A program made the translations under genes and the position numbers. Positions 11,870 through 21,649 of a DNA stretch of 64,000 nt are shown piece after piece. The first letter of the stretch is position 1; each line of letters opens with the position of its first letter. The notes under the pieces were generated by a model. The model saw nothing but the letters and a program-made list of their open reading frames with translations. It did no database searches and was not told the DNA's origin. The stretch is from the NCBI RefSeq assembly GCF_018873765.1, contig NC_057922.1, positions 66,364,755 to 66,428,754 of the forward strand, given 5' to 3'. This stretch comes from Telopea speciosissima (Eukaryota > Streptophyta > Magnoliopsida > Proteales > Proteaceae).

Positions 11870-14032
11870 CACCTCCGACCAGTGGAGACATCATGTCCGC
11901 CTCGGAGGACGTGCGGCACACCCCTCGAGCAGGGCAGCCTCCACCTCTCGACATCGGAGCGCTCTACACCCCGGCTGCACCCGGAGCGCCGCAAGCAAAC
12001 TCGAGAGAACCCCGAGACAGAGAAGTCATAGTCGGGGTCACCTCCAGACACAAGCGGCTAAGTCCCGGACCCCTCCCTCATAGGCGGGCTGAAGGCTGAA
12101 CATCTGGCCGAGAACGCAGAGGATGCCCGGAACTCAGCCACGGCCGCTCACTGCAGATGCCGCTCCACCTCATGCCTTCCCCTCAATGAATGAAGCTCCT
12201 CCTCCAAAGCAAGAACCCTAGCCGAGCTCTGGCCGCACCAGCCAAGTCACACGCAGCTCCTCGGACACCTCTAGGAGCTTCCGGACGCCACGAGCTCCCG
12301 ACACCCTCTGCGCGTCGGTCTCGGCCCTCTCACGGCATCGACCGACCACGGAGCTCCCTCTCCACGTCACGCGCAGGTGCGTTGTATCCGCACCTCACGA
12401 GAAGCGTGACCCTCCGTCGAAGCACCGCCTCGCAATACGGTGATGGACCTACAATCAACATGGCAAGCGATAAAATAGTGTAAAAATAAATGGAGCAATG
12501 GACATGAGGAGACAGTAAAGGAATAACTCACCGAAGCCATGTCATGGTAGAGGGCAGGCCGGACAAGCATCGCTAAGCCTCTGCAAGGCCATCCTCGTGG
12601 TAGGGAGCCCGCCCCTATCCACCCACTCCCGCGATACGCGGCCTCGCCAAGGTCGAGCCCTCCAGCACGCCCAAGGTGATCACCTGGGACTCACCCAGGC
12701 GTGGGAAGATCGTGGCGAGGACCGCCCGAGGAACTCACACCCTTCCCCTTGGAAAGGGGCAATACAGAAGAATCGAAGGAACAACAGAGGGAGGCAGAGG
12801 CACGAGCCTGGAACACCACCGTCACCGGGAGAAGTACGGGGAAGGAGGACCCGCACGCGAGCTCGTCATGCGGGCATGTCTCGGTCCACCCTTCCGCTCG
12901 CTCCAACAACCACAGCGCAAGCACCACTAACATCGGTCACCCAAGAGATGGACCACCCGAGAAGCGGCCTTCCTCTGATTGCCTGCAAGCAAAGCGAAGG
13001 ACGGACGCGTATCCACTGCATAGATCGGCCAACCAATCGGATGACACATACATTCAAATACCAACATGCCATCAAGTACAAAAGACAATGCTCTTACCAG
13101 GACTCGCTTCCGAGAGACAGGAAGGCCTCCGAGTCCAACTCGGACGTGGAACGGATCGCGACCCAGGCACGGCTTGAGGGAGTCACCCTTAAAATCACTC
13201 TACTCAAGCCCCGATTGACCCTCTTGAGGTCAATAACTTCCCTAACGGTCCGTAGTGGGCATCGGGGACCGTGGCAAAAAAGAAGCGATCCCTCCAATAC
13301 TTCACGTTGCTAGTGATCCCCGTGAGAAGCTCCACAGAGGCATAGGGCCCCTTGAGCACGCAGCGAGCAAAGTGATAACATCCATGGTTCCCCTTCTTCA
13401 ACAGATAAAAGTGGGAGAACAGGGGAACAGTGGCGGCACGCCCCAGGCGGGCGAAGAAGACATAGAAACCCAAGATCACCCTCCAAGAGTTGGGCAACAC
13501 CGCCGGGGTGAGGTGCCAATGCTCTAACACCAACTCGACAAAGCGAGGGATAGGAAGGCGAAGGCCCTGGAGGAAAAATGAACGGTAGAGGCAGATCTCC
13601 CCCACACGATGAGAGAAGGCATACTCGCTAGGCCCAGGAGCACGCAACATGACCTCGGCGGGAATATGAAACTCCTCACGGAGGGAAACCAAGTCGAGGG
13701 TGACAAGATGCTAGCAACAGGGCCTAACCTATCGCCAGGATCGGCGTGAGGATGCCGCCTGAGAGGGCTGACGATCCCTACGGGGACCGGAGACACTAGA
13801 AGGTCCCACTCGTCCATCAGTATCACTAGGGGAGGGTATAGAGGGCGGAGTACCCACGGAAGAAGGCGATCCGGGGGAACGCTCCTCCGAAGATCCAACC
13901 CCGATGAAGCAGGGCCAAGGTCACCCGGGAACGACATGAAGGACAAGAGGGGAACGAACTACTTACTCGAGAAAGCAATCTCCCTAAGGTGGCAAGAAAA
14001 AGGAAAGGAAGGTCACCGCAAAATATAAACAA
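11870..14032 (-). pseudogene. Antisense extra ORF of element 1, degenerate
   Basis: The minus strand, opposite to pol, carries a conserved block at 13204-13692: LPNSWRVILGFYVFFARLGR, then PLFSHFYLLKKG, then KYWRDRFFFATVP. It clearly resembles the antisense gene of element 2 (NSWLVLYDFHVLFYKMGR, SLFSRLYFLKR, HWKP then FFFASIP). A coiled-coil-like remnant (ALEEELHSLRGRHEVERHLQ) lies on the same strand near 12130-12220. Frames are broken upstream and downstream. The function is unknown. Tat-lineage elements are known to carry extra ORFs, often antisense, between pol and the 3' LTR. Confidence 0.75.
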
Positions 14033-14159
14033 GCAGATCCATCACATACAAGAGGAGGAATAGGGAAGAAGAGCGAGGGTCCATCACGCCCACGCCGCGG
14101 CCACCATAGGCGCGGCATCACCGGCAAGGCGTGGACCACACCCAGGCATGGCCACCCAG

Positions 14160-14395
14160 CGCCGCCAGGCGGCCACACCCGCAGGCGCGGCCTCACCTCG
14201 GCCGCACCAGCAGGCGCGGCCTCACCCGCGGGCGCGGCCTCACCGCGGGCGCGGCCACAGCCGCGGGCGCGGCCACACCGCGGGCGCGGCCTCACCGCGG
14301 CCACACCCGCGGGCGCGGCCTCACCGCGGCCACTCCCTCCGGGCGCGGCCACCCCCGCGGGGCGCGGCCACACCCCGCAAGCGCGGCCTCGAGGA
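14160..14395. repeat. GC-rich GGGCGCGGCC repeat in the element 1 3' region
   Basis: Tandem GGGCGCGGCCTCACCGC-type modules related to those inside both LTRs, followed by a poly(A) run at 14407-14428. The array falls between the antisense ORF and the PPT. Confidence 0.85.
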
Positions 14396-14953
14396 GACAC
14401 ACCACACAAAAAAAAAAAAAAAAAAAAAGGGGGGGGCTAGAATCGATGTACCTCAGAAAAAAGGTGATCGCGCCAGAAGGACAAGCACACGGCGATGACG
14501 TAGCCACACCACTAGGCACAATCAAGGAATAGAGGTCACAAGAGGCAAGGCACTCAAGCCAAGCACCACTCAAGCTTTCCAAGCAAACCAAGGCACCAAG
14601 AGAACACAACCCAAGCACAAGGACACCAAAATCAAGCAAATGGATACTAGTGGAGGTGACCCAAAAACAAACACATGGTGGGCACCAAAAAGAGGACAAA
14701 AGACAAAAAGGGAGAATTAAAGGAGAGCAAAAGGGAAGACAAAAAGTAAGAAAGAGAAATGAGAAGTGAAAGAAGAAAGGAGAGGAAGGAACATATACCC
14801 ACAAAAACAAAAAGAAAAAGTGTAGGAGGTAAGGTTGGAACCCCAACCTCTCCTACCTCCTTAGTGGATTTACGGACAAGCCCCACAGGAAAGTCTATTG
14901 GCAACGGACCCCTCACTATGCAAAGACACCTACTCTCTTGGACATCCTATCCC

Positions 14954-14970
14954 AAGAGAGTGGGGGCAAA
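14954..14970 (+). other. Polypurine tract of element 1
   Basis: The purine-rich AAGAGAGTGGGGGCAAA directly precedes the 3' LTR start (one pyrimidine in it), the expected site of plus-strand priming. Confidence 0.8.
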
Positions 14971-15841
14971 TGATACATCCAATATTCACGGGGCCACTCA
15001 ACGACCGCCACGTGTCATAGACGACCGCCCCATAGCCAAGGGGAACGAACCGAGTCCCAGCACCATTCGGGCGGCCACTACTCGGCGCGGCCTCCTCACG
15101 GCCTCACCTAGGCGCGGCCTCACCCAGCGCGGCCTCCTCACCGGCGCGGCCTCACCCAGCGCGGCCTCCTCACAGCCTCACCGGGCGCGGCCTCCTCACA
15201 GCCTCACCCAGCGCGGCTTCCTCACGGCCTCACCTGGCGCGGCCTCACCCAGCGCGGCCTCCTCACCGGCGCGGCCTCCGAGGCGCGGCCTCCTCACGCC
15301 TCACCCAGCGCGGCCTCCTCACCGGCGCGGCCTCACCCAGCGACATCATGGGCACCTAAGGTGGGGGCCACCCATCTAGGACCCCGATCGTATCGCTAAG
15401 ACTCATGTCACTACCAGGACTCTAGACCCTTAGAGGTCACGTCATCCAGGCGGATTCAAGCACCAAGGGCGTTATCACCACACGCGGATATCTATCCACC
15501 AAGGATCCCGATGCCACCAGGACACTCCCTTCGCGGGAGATGGCCAATCGAGGATAGAGCCCCGTTACCCAGGGCCTCTATCCACTCAACGGCACATCGT
15601 CAATCAAGCGGGGACTCTCCACACCGCCATATGCTACTATAAAAGGCAAGGTACACAACCCCATGGGGGACATCAAAACTCATCTTGAATAATCACTATT
15701 CATCTATTTGCGCCAGGAGATCTAACTTTGGCATCGGAGAGCCCTAGGCCGGGACCACACCGGTTCTCTTTGATTGACCCCTTTGGTCCACTTGCAGGTG
15801 ACGGCACTCGCAGGACCGCTCGACGATTTCTTGACGCAACA
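14971..15841 (+). repeat. 3' LTR of element 1
   Basis: The 871-bp LTR has the same ends as the 5' copy and TATAAAA at 15638-15644. It is about 90 bp longer than the 5' LTR because its GC-rich repeat array (about 15080-15345) has more units. Confidence 0.9.
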
Positions 15842-15967
15842 GGTATTGTGTTATCATATTCGGCGGATATTCGGATCAAATTCGGAGAGCGGAATTGTAA
15901 ACGAATTTGAATTCGGATAGCACCCAATCTGATTCGAATTCGATCCGTTTACATCTCTACTTATAAG

Positions 15968-17776
15968 GAACTGTTAAAGATGGAAATAAAAAAGGAACCA
16001 CTAAAGTAAATTTTGATGCGACTTCTTCCATTCATAAATGAAAAACAAAAACAGGGTACAAGAGTGATTTTCAGAGGTTGGTTGATTGGAATCCTAAAAG
16101 ATTAAATGTCTTAGCATAGTATACTTTAAATAATTTTTAATTATTACGAAGCTCCCTTAATCCAAAAAAAAAAAAATATCTTAGCATAGGAGACTTCCAT
16201 GGCCTATGCTGCCTCCTTTTTTTTAATGTCAAATTCATCAAATAGGTTACTTGAACAAATGATTGGGAATGTGATAGAACAAACAACAAAGAAAGCCAAA
16301 TTCAGACATAAGTTTTAAAAAAAGCGCAAACTTAGTAAAATAAGCACAACTTGCTCAATATAAGTCATAATGACCTGATTTCAAATCCTATTGAAAGAAG
16401 ATTCATGGGGCTAAAACCTTTGTGAAAAAATTTTCTTTGATTCAGACTGTAGATTGGTGAAAATAAACTGAGAACACAAATCTTCTGCAAATCTGAATTC
16501 TGAAATTGAAGACAACAAAGTATTTTTGTTGTCATTTACCAAAAAAAAAAAAGTATTTTTGTTGTGGGACTGAAACACCTCTCTTCTAGAATGTGTAGCA
16601 GTACCAAGAGTGTTGTTACAACTCTTCTATGATGCAAGGAACATAATGGAAAGCACCAACTCTTCAAGATTTCAAAGATTGAACTCTTTTAGGTTCAAAA
16701 AGGAGAACTCATCATGGTTCTAAAAACATGCTCAAAGCAATTTCAATTCAAAACTCTAGCTCCATTACAAATAAGAAAAGTAAGACTTTTATAGGCAAAG
16801 GAAAAGAAAATTTAAATGTTCCTACGACGTCTTGACAGTCCATTTACAATGAGATTCAACGGTTAAGATTACATATTGACTTAGAAAAACTTTAGACATT
16901 TTTTTCCGGATTTTTCTCCTCTCAGGTTCCTCATCTGTAAGTTCTTGTAAGTACCCCTCTAGAATCGTGACACGTGGTACTAGCTGATCTAACGGATGAG
17001 AGTTTCCAACCTTAATCCAACCCAACCCTCACCTAACCTAACATTCTCTCTCCTCTCTCACTCCTCCCCACCCTTGGCTCGTATCTCTTTCTTTCTCCCT
17101 TCTTCTTTCTTCTTCCCTGGCAAACACCGTCACACCTGCAACTCCTCTCTCACTCTCACTCTAACCGCCCCACTCCCCTGGTTTAAATCCACTCCATTTT
17201 TGTCATTTCCAAAAAAACCTCCTACTCCCACCAACTCTCTAGGACCGAAGACTTCAATTCTGGTCGAAGAGGCAAATGGGTCTTCAGTTTAGAAGGTGGG
17301 ATTTCTTCCTTCACTACGTACATGATCGAAGAAGAAGATGAAGAAGACCAGTTTTGTGCTGCTTTTTCGAGTGCGTTTTCAGGCGAGAAACTATCGAATT
17401 CCAGAGGATTTGGGGTGAAAGACGAACATGGACACTCAAATTGCTGGCACCACTATAGAACATAAGGACAGTTTGTAATCTGACTATGATCAAGTTCGGC
17501 CGGTTTTGTGCTTAAATGTATATTTAAACATATTAATGGGAAAATCTTTTTTTTTTTTCCCTTTTTACTAATTTTTATTTTCTTAATATGTTATGGCTCA
17601 GTCTTGGTTCTTTTTATCGGATCCAGCTCGTTTTTTAGTTTCAGCTGATGCATTCAATCGATCCAATTTAGTTTTTACCGATTCCATAATATCCCAACCC
17701 GAAATCAATTTGATAAAGGTTCAGTTCGATCCAAACTGAACCTGTCTGTTTCGATTGATTTGGGCTGACTTGACAC
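15968..17776. other. AT-rich intergenic DNA, no supported gene
   Basis: A CT-rich stretch with an open frame of 98 codons (16996-17292) and an acidic short frame starting near 17322 look like the 5' end of a gene. No domain is recognisable and no continuation was found. The rest is low-complexity AT-rich sequence. Confidence 0.4.
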
Positions 17777-18033
17777 TAGTGGTGTAAATGAAAACTGAAA
17801 TCCATTTCCGAATCTATGTTCGAATCCGTTTAGCACTATCTGAATCTGTCCAAAAACTAAACAGATGCGGATACAGATAGGCTATAGCTATCCGAAAAGC
17901 TATATTTACATGTAAACGAATAAAATATCTGATCCGTATCCGTTTAGCATTGTCTGAATCCGTTCGATAACTAATCAGATGCGAATGCGGATATAGCACT
18001 GTCCAAGTCGAATCCGATCCGTTTACATCCCTA
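17777..18033. mobile_element. hAT-type MITE with 8-bp TSD
   Basis: The 257-bp element starts TAGTGGTGTAAATG and ends (read inwards on the other strand) TAGGGATGTAAACGGAT, nearly the same terminus as the hAT at 2899-15959. It is flanked by the 8-bp direct repeat CTTGACAC (17769-17776 and 18034-18041). Subterminal ATCCG/CGGAT repeats are shared with the large element. It has no coding capacity. Confidence 0.9.
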
Positions 18034-18146
18034 CTTGACACCCTTTTAAGTGTATGTTATCTGCAATATTGGCTAAACCATCTCCTATAAGTATGGAAGC
18101 TTTAACGATTTCAATTCCCTTAAAATACAACAGTGCAGTACAGTTT

Positions 18147-18275
18147 GGGGCTGAGAGCTCGACACATGGAAGATGTTAAATCCAATTGTGTCGAGCTCGA
18201 TTGACCCAGTTTTATTTATCTTTCTTCTTGAGTTTGTTGGATTTAACATCTTCCACATATCGACCTCTCAGCCCC
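18147..18275. repeat. Three-arm inverted repeat / long hairpin
   Basis: A 39-nt arm at 18147-18185 is the inverse of 18237-18275 with only four mismatches and a 51-nt loop. Inside it, GAGCTCGACACA (18155-18166) is also perfectly inverted at 18187-18198, so the left arm can pair with two different partners. The nearest gene is the SAUR gene about 1.3 kb downstream. It could be a small-RNA precursor-like hairpin, a foldback MITE or a template-switch product; sequence alone does not decide. Confidence 0.8.
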
Positions 18276-18779
18276 TACCTGAGGATGTTTTTTTTCTTAG
18301 TAATGGTAGCATTTTTGTTTGCAGAATTGTGGATGTATATATTACCATACATGCCTTTACATACATACATACATAGAAAAGTAATAAGTAAAGGGTAATT
18401 ACGAGGCTGTTATCAATCGCATTCCTGTTCCTACAGTCTAATTTAATCCTTTTCTGTTTTAACTATCTCTTGGTCTTTAATTGGGAAATCATCGGAACCG
18501 CTGAAAATTCGGTTTTGTTCCGAAACGGTCGCCATTGCTAGAGAGAGAGGGGGAGGGAAAGAATTAGAGAAAGCAATTGAGAGAGATGTTTGGGTATGGT
18601 TGTAGAAATTTATAGAATGTTGAGAGGTTTTGTTTGAAGCCATAACCACTTGTTATCTTCAAAACTCCTCCTCTGAACAAATCTATCTTGGGAGCCCCAT
18701 TTTCTGCAACCTTCACAGCTCTGATGGCAGATTTTCGTCGATTTTGCTATTGACGAAGGCATCTCCATTGCCAAAACAG

Positions 18780-19123
18780 GTACCTCTCTCCCTCTCCCTC
18801 TCCCTCTTTAATTGTTTTCCTTGTTTTATCTTTCTTTCTTTTTCACTATTACATTTTTATGTTTTTGATGCTCTGTTTCTTTACCCCTCTCTCTTCTTCG
18901 ACTTCTTTCTTGCTTTTTTCAAGAAATGTGCTTGCTTTGCACTTCTCTGTCACGGTATTTCTGGTGAAACCTCGTTGATTTGCAGTAACTTCAACCGCAA
19001 GTATTATTGGATCTCTAGAGTTTCTTACATCAAATTTTTATTTTTATTTTTTTATTTTTTATTTTTTTTATTTTTTTGTGGTTACTTGTTAAAGATTCAA
19101 TCAAATCCACATCTCATATGTTA
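18780..19123 (+). other. Possible 5' UTR intron of the SAUR gene
   Basis: A CT-rich leader ends with a good donor (AAAACAG then GTACCT at 18780), and TTACAG at 19118-19123 is a plausible acceptor; other acceptors exist (for example TTGCAG near 18985). No coding potential supports a protein here. The assignment rests only on splice-like signals upstream of the SAUR start codon. Confidence 0.3.
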
Positions 19124-19550
19124 CAGAAAAAAGTTTCTGTTCAACATAGTTTCTGTCAATCTCCACAAGGAGATCGGAATATAGAACAATTCGTTATCAC
19201 CCTCCCCAGAGAGGTTCATCTTCAAGATGAGATGCTAAAACGAGATCCGACATTCAGTTGTCATACATGAATTCCCATCAACACCATTTTTTAACCTTAG
19301 AGACAAAGTAATCAGGGTAATGTAGTGCGATCTCACATCTCTATAATAATAATATATTGACAGCTAGGTTTGATTGGTTTACCCAAAAAAAAAATTTATT
19401 TTTTGTTGTTTTTAATGTCTCTTTACTAATGTTGAATCTTCAATCCTCTCTTAATAATGTTGTTGTTTGGGAGTAAGTATCTGATGAGAATCTCCTTGGG
19501 CTTGGGACTGAAAGCTCTAAATCAGATTGTGGTGATCAAATACTAACACC

Positions 19551-20235
19551 ATGGATGAAGATGAGGGTGGAAAGGTGAATGGAATCCGGCAAATAGTTCG
19601 GTTGAAAGAAATGCTCCAAAAGTGGCAGTCCATGACTCTAAGTCCCAGAGCAAACAGCCCTCCCAAGGATGTTCATGGGGGAATTTCCCCGATAATAAAC
19701 AAGAGGCTCAAGAACTCATATGTTTTGTGTGATTCCGATGAGGAGAACTTTAATAGCCCCGAACCACCACCTGATGTCCCCAAAGGGTATTTGGCAGTCT
19801 ATGTTGGACCAGAGCTCCGAAGGTTCATCATTCCCACTACTTATCTCAGTCTCCCAGTGTTCAAGTTGTTATTAGAGAAAGCAGAGGAAGAATTTGGGTT
19901 TGATCACAAAGGTGGACTCACTATTCCTTGCGAGATCGAGACATTTAAGTACCTCTTGAAGATCATGGAGAACAAACTAAAGGATTCTGATGACAATGCC
20001 GGTAAAACATTCTACTCCCCATCCTAACATACTCTTAAAGATTCCTTTTCCATCCTCAATCTCATAGTTACTAGGATCATTAACATGTTAATGCTTATCT
20101 TACACACCTTCCAAAGTGAGAGAGAAAGAGGAAAAAGATATTCCCTTTCTAATAGTCATTATAATTTTATGTTTGGTTGAACTTAAATCTATTGATCATT
20201 TTGCAGAAGGAAACCCATCAAGCATAGAGGAATAA
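19551..20235 (+). CDS. SAUR-like auxin-responsive protein, two coding exons
   Basis: Exon 1 is 19551-20001 and exon 2 is 20207-20235, giving about 159 residues. The N-terminus is basic/amphipathic (residues 11-30, [17 protein letters not shown]), followed by an acidic linker. The SAUR core runs from about residue 67 to 140, with [49 protein letters not shown] and [10 protein letters not shown]. The intron has GTAAAA and TTTTGCAG ends. Splicing replaces a read-through tail (KTFYSPS) with one ending SSIEE, a style of ending seen in related SAURs. SAUR proteins typically inhibit PP2C-D phosphatases, which activates the plasma-membrane proton pump and promotes cell expansion; that role is inferred from the family. 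Confidence 0.9.
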
Positions 20236-21649
20236 TCAAGCATACATGGATTTGTATAGAATTCTAATCCAATTGGAGGGTTTTGTTGGTGTAAAGTAAG
20301 TTATCCATTTGATTGTTGAGTTAAAAAATGACGGAGAGCAGCAGGGTCAGGGACGTCTAGCTAGGATTTTCTCACATATTTTGGTGCCGGAAAACTCAAA
20401 ACAGGGAAAGCCACATCATTGGAAATTGTTCACTCTTTATAATATGTTCAGTACTGTGGTTTGATTGAATCATGTATTTTGATGTTCAAAGGAATTCAAT
20501 CTATATAATGTTTTGAAAGAGCTGGTAATACAATTTTGGACATGGGAAAATGTAGTCAATTAAAGCGGCTTGTCGTGCCGCATAAATGATATGTTAAATT
20601 ATTGGATCCATTGGATAGTTGGGGAATGATATGGATAAGTCACATGTTAAATTTAATAGGTCATCACAATCATATGGCTGTTCTACCTATAGTTGAAAAT
20701 TTGGGTTTTTATTGATGCGAGTTGCCTAAGTTGAGTCACAATTTTGGGAAATTGGTCAAGAGTTATGTAGATTAGATCAGGGTAAAAAATGACGAGATTG
20801 GGTAATAAATCGTCCGTGTGACTCTGTATTTTTACCTTAATCATGAAAAAGTCCACGAGTTTAGTCATTTTTTTTTTAAAACCATAAAGCCGGTTCACTT
20901 AGAAACTGAGTTGAGTAAAATACTATTAAATATGTATTCTAACATCGTAATAAACCCTCAAACTCTTCGACTCCCTTCGCTTGTTCAATGGTATAAACTC
21001 AAAATGCACTGATATGTGATTCCTTATTTTATTTAATTTTTTCCATATTTTTTTCTGTATTTTTTATTTTTTACTAATTTATATATATTTATTATATTAA
21101 AATTTAAAAAACGTGACTAGATTTGATTGGGTCTGACAAGGCCGAGTCACCAGGTTTTTTCTGAATGACGAGTCTGGTCAGAAAACTTGGTTTTCCAATT
21201 ATGGTTCTACCTTGACTTTTCATCGGTTTTTGTATGGTTAATTCTTGTACCGCACCAGTACCGGACAAAATGTGACTCTTTCTAAAATGTAAAATTAATA
21301 TTTCAAGGAAAAAAACAAATTCAATGCAATCAGAGTTGTCCACGTAATAGAATAAACCCTTAAAAATTTAGGACTACAAAGAGTGTGTATGGGATTACGA
21401 GGCCTCTACTTTTTTATTTTATTTTTGGTAGAAAATTACGAGGCATCTATTGACATGCTTGCATGGGAATCTATGCCTTCGTGGAAAGGGGAATGATTGA
21501 AATTTAGGCTGAAATTGACTTGGGATTGATCCTAACCGTTTATATTTACTAGATATATATCCAACAGACAGATTTACAACTCCACTCTTACACGTGAAAG
21601 AATAGGAGCCGTTGTAGGTGCAGCGGACGGAGGGTCGCTGGCGTGCATC
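20236..21649. other. SAUR 3' flank and AT-rich intergenic DNA
   Basis: No domain-bearing ORF is present. The first few hundred bases probably hold the SAUR 3' UTR; the remainder is AT-rich and featureless. Confidence 0.5.

Larger units (their letters stand above)
4267..15841 (+). mobile_element. Ty3/gypsy LTR retrotransposon, element 1 (Tat-like), decayed
   Basis: This is a complete element of about 11.6 kb flanked by the 5-bp TSD GGTAT (4262-4266 and 15842-15846). Both LTRs start TGATACATCC and end in CA (GACGCACA and GACGCAACA). Domain order is gag, protease, RT, RNase H, integrase, which defines Ty3/gypsy. Downstream of integrase come a 33-bp minisatellite, a minus-strand ORF region, a GC-rich repeat and a polypurine tract. 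Every coding domain is broken by frameshifts or stops, so the copy cannot be autonomous. It lies inside the hAT element at 2899-15959 and is therefore the younger insertion. Confidence 0.93.
2899..15959. mobile_element. Non-autonomous hAT element with 8-bp TSD, split by gypsy element 1
   Basis: The ends are perfect 17-bp inverted repeats (TAGAGATGTAAACGGAT) and fit the hAT terminal consensus YARNG. The 8-bp direct repeat CTTATAAG flanks both ends (2891-2898 and 15960-15967), the TSD size expected of hAT. Subterminal regions are rich in ATCCG/CGGAT motifs. Without the nested retrotransposon (4267-15841 plus one 5-bp TSD copy) the element is about 1.5 kb. It keeps no recognisable transposase, only exon/intron-like and CT-rich sequence at about 3430-3860, so it is probably an internal-deletion derivative. 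Confidence 0.9.

Noticed and set aside
14131..14532. Arg/Pro/Ala-rich ORFs on both strands
   Set aside because: Produced by the GC-rich tandem module of element 1; no independent coding evidence.
16996..17292. 98-codon + strand ORF
   Set aside because: Pyrimidine-rich leader-like sequence with no recognisable domain and no continuation.
18443..18535. 30-codon minus-strand ORF upstream of the SAUR gene
   Set aside because: Too short, with no homology I can recognise; divergent transcription cannot be shown from sequence.
18630..19184. 184-codon ORF upstream of the SAUR gene
   Set aside because: It runs through a CT- and T-rich leader/intron-like region; composition gives Phe/Leu-rich sequence with no domain.
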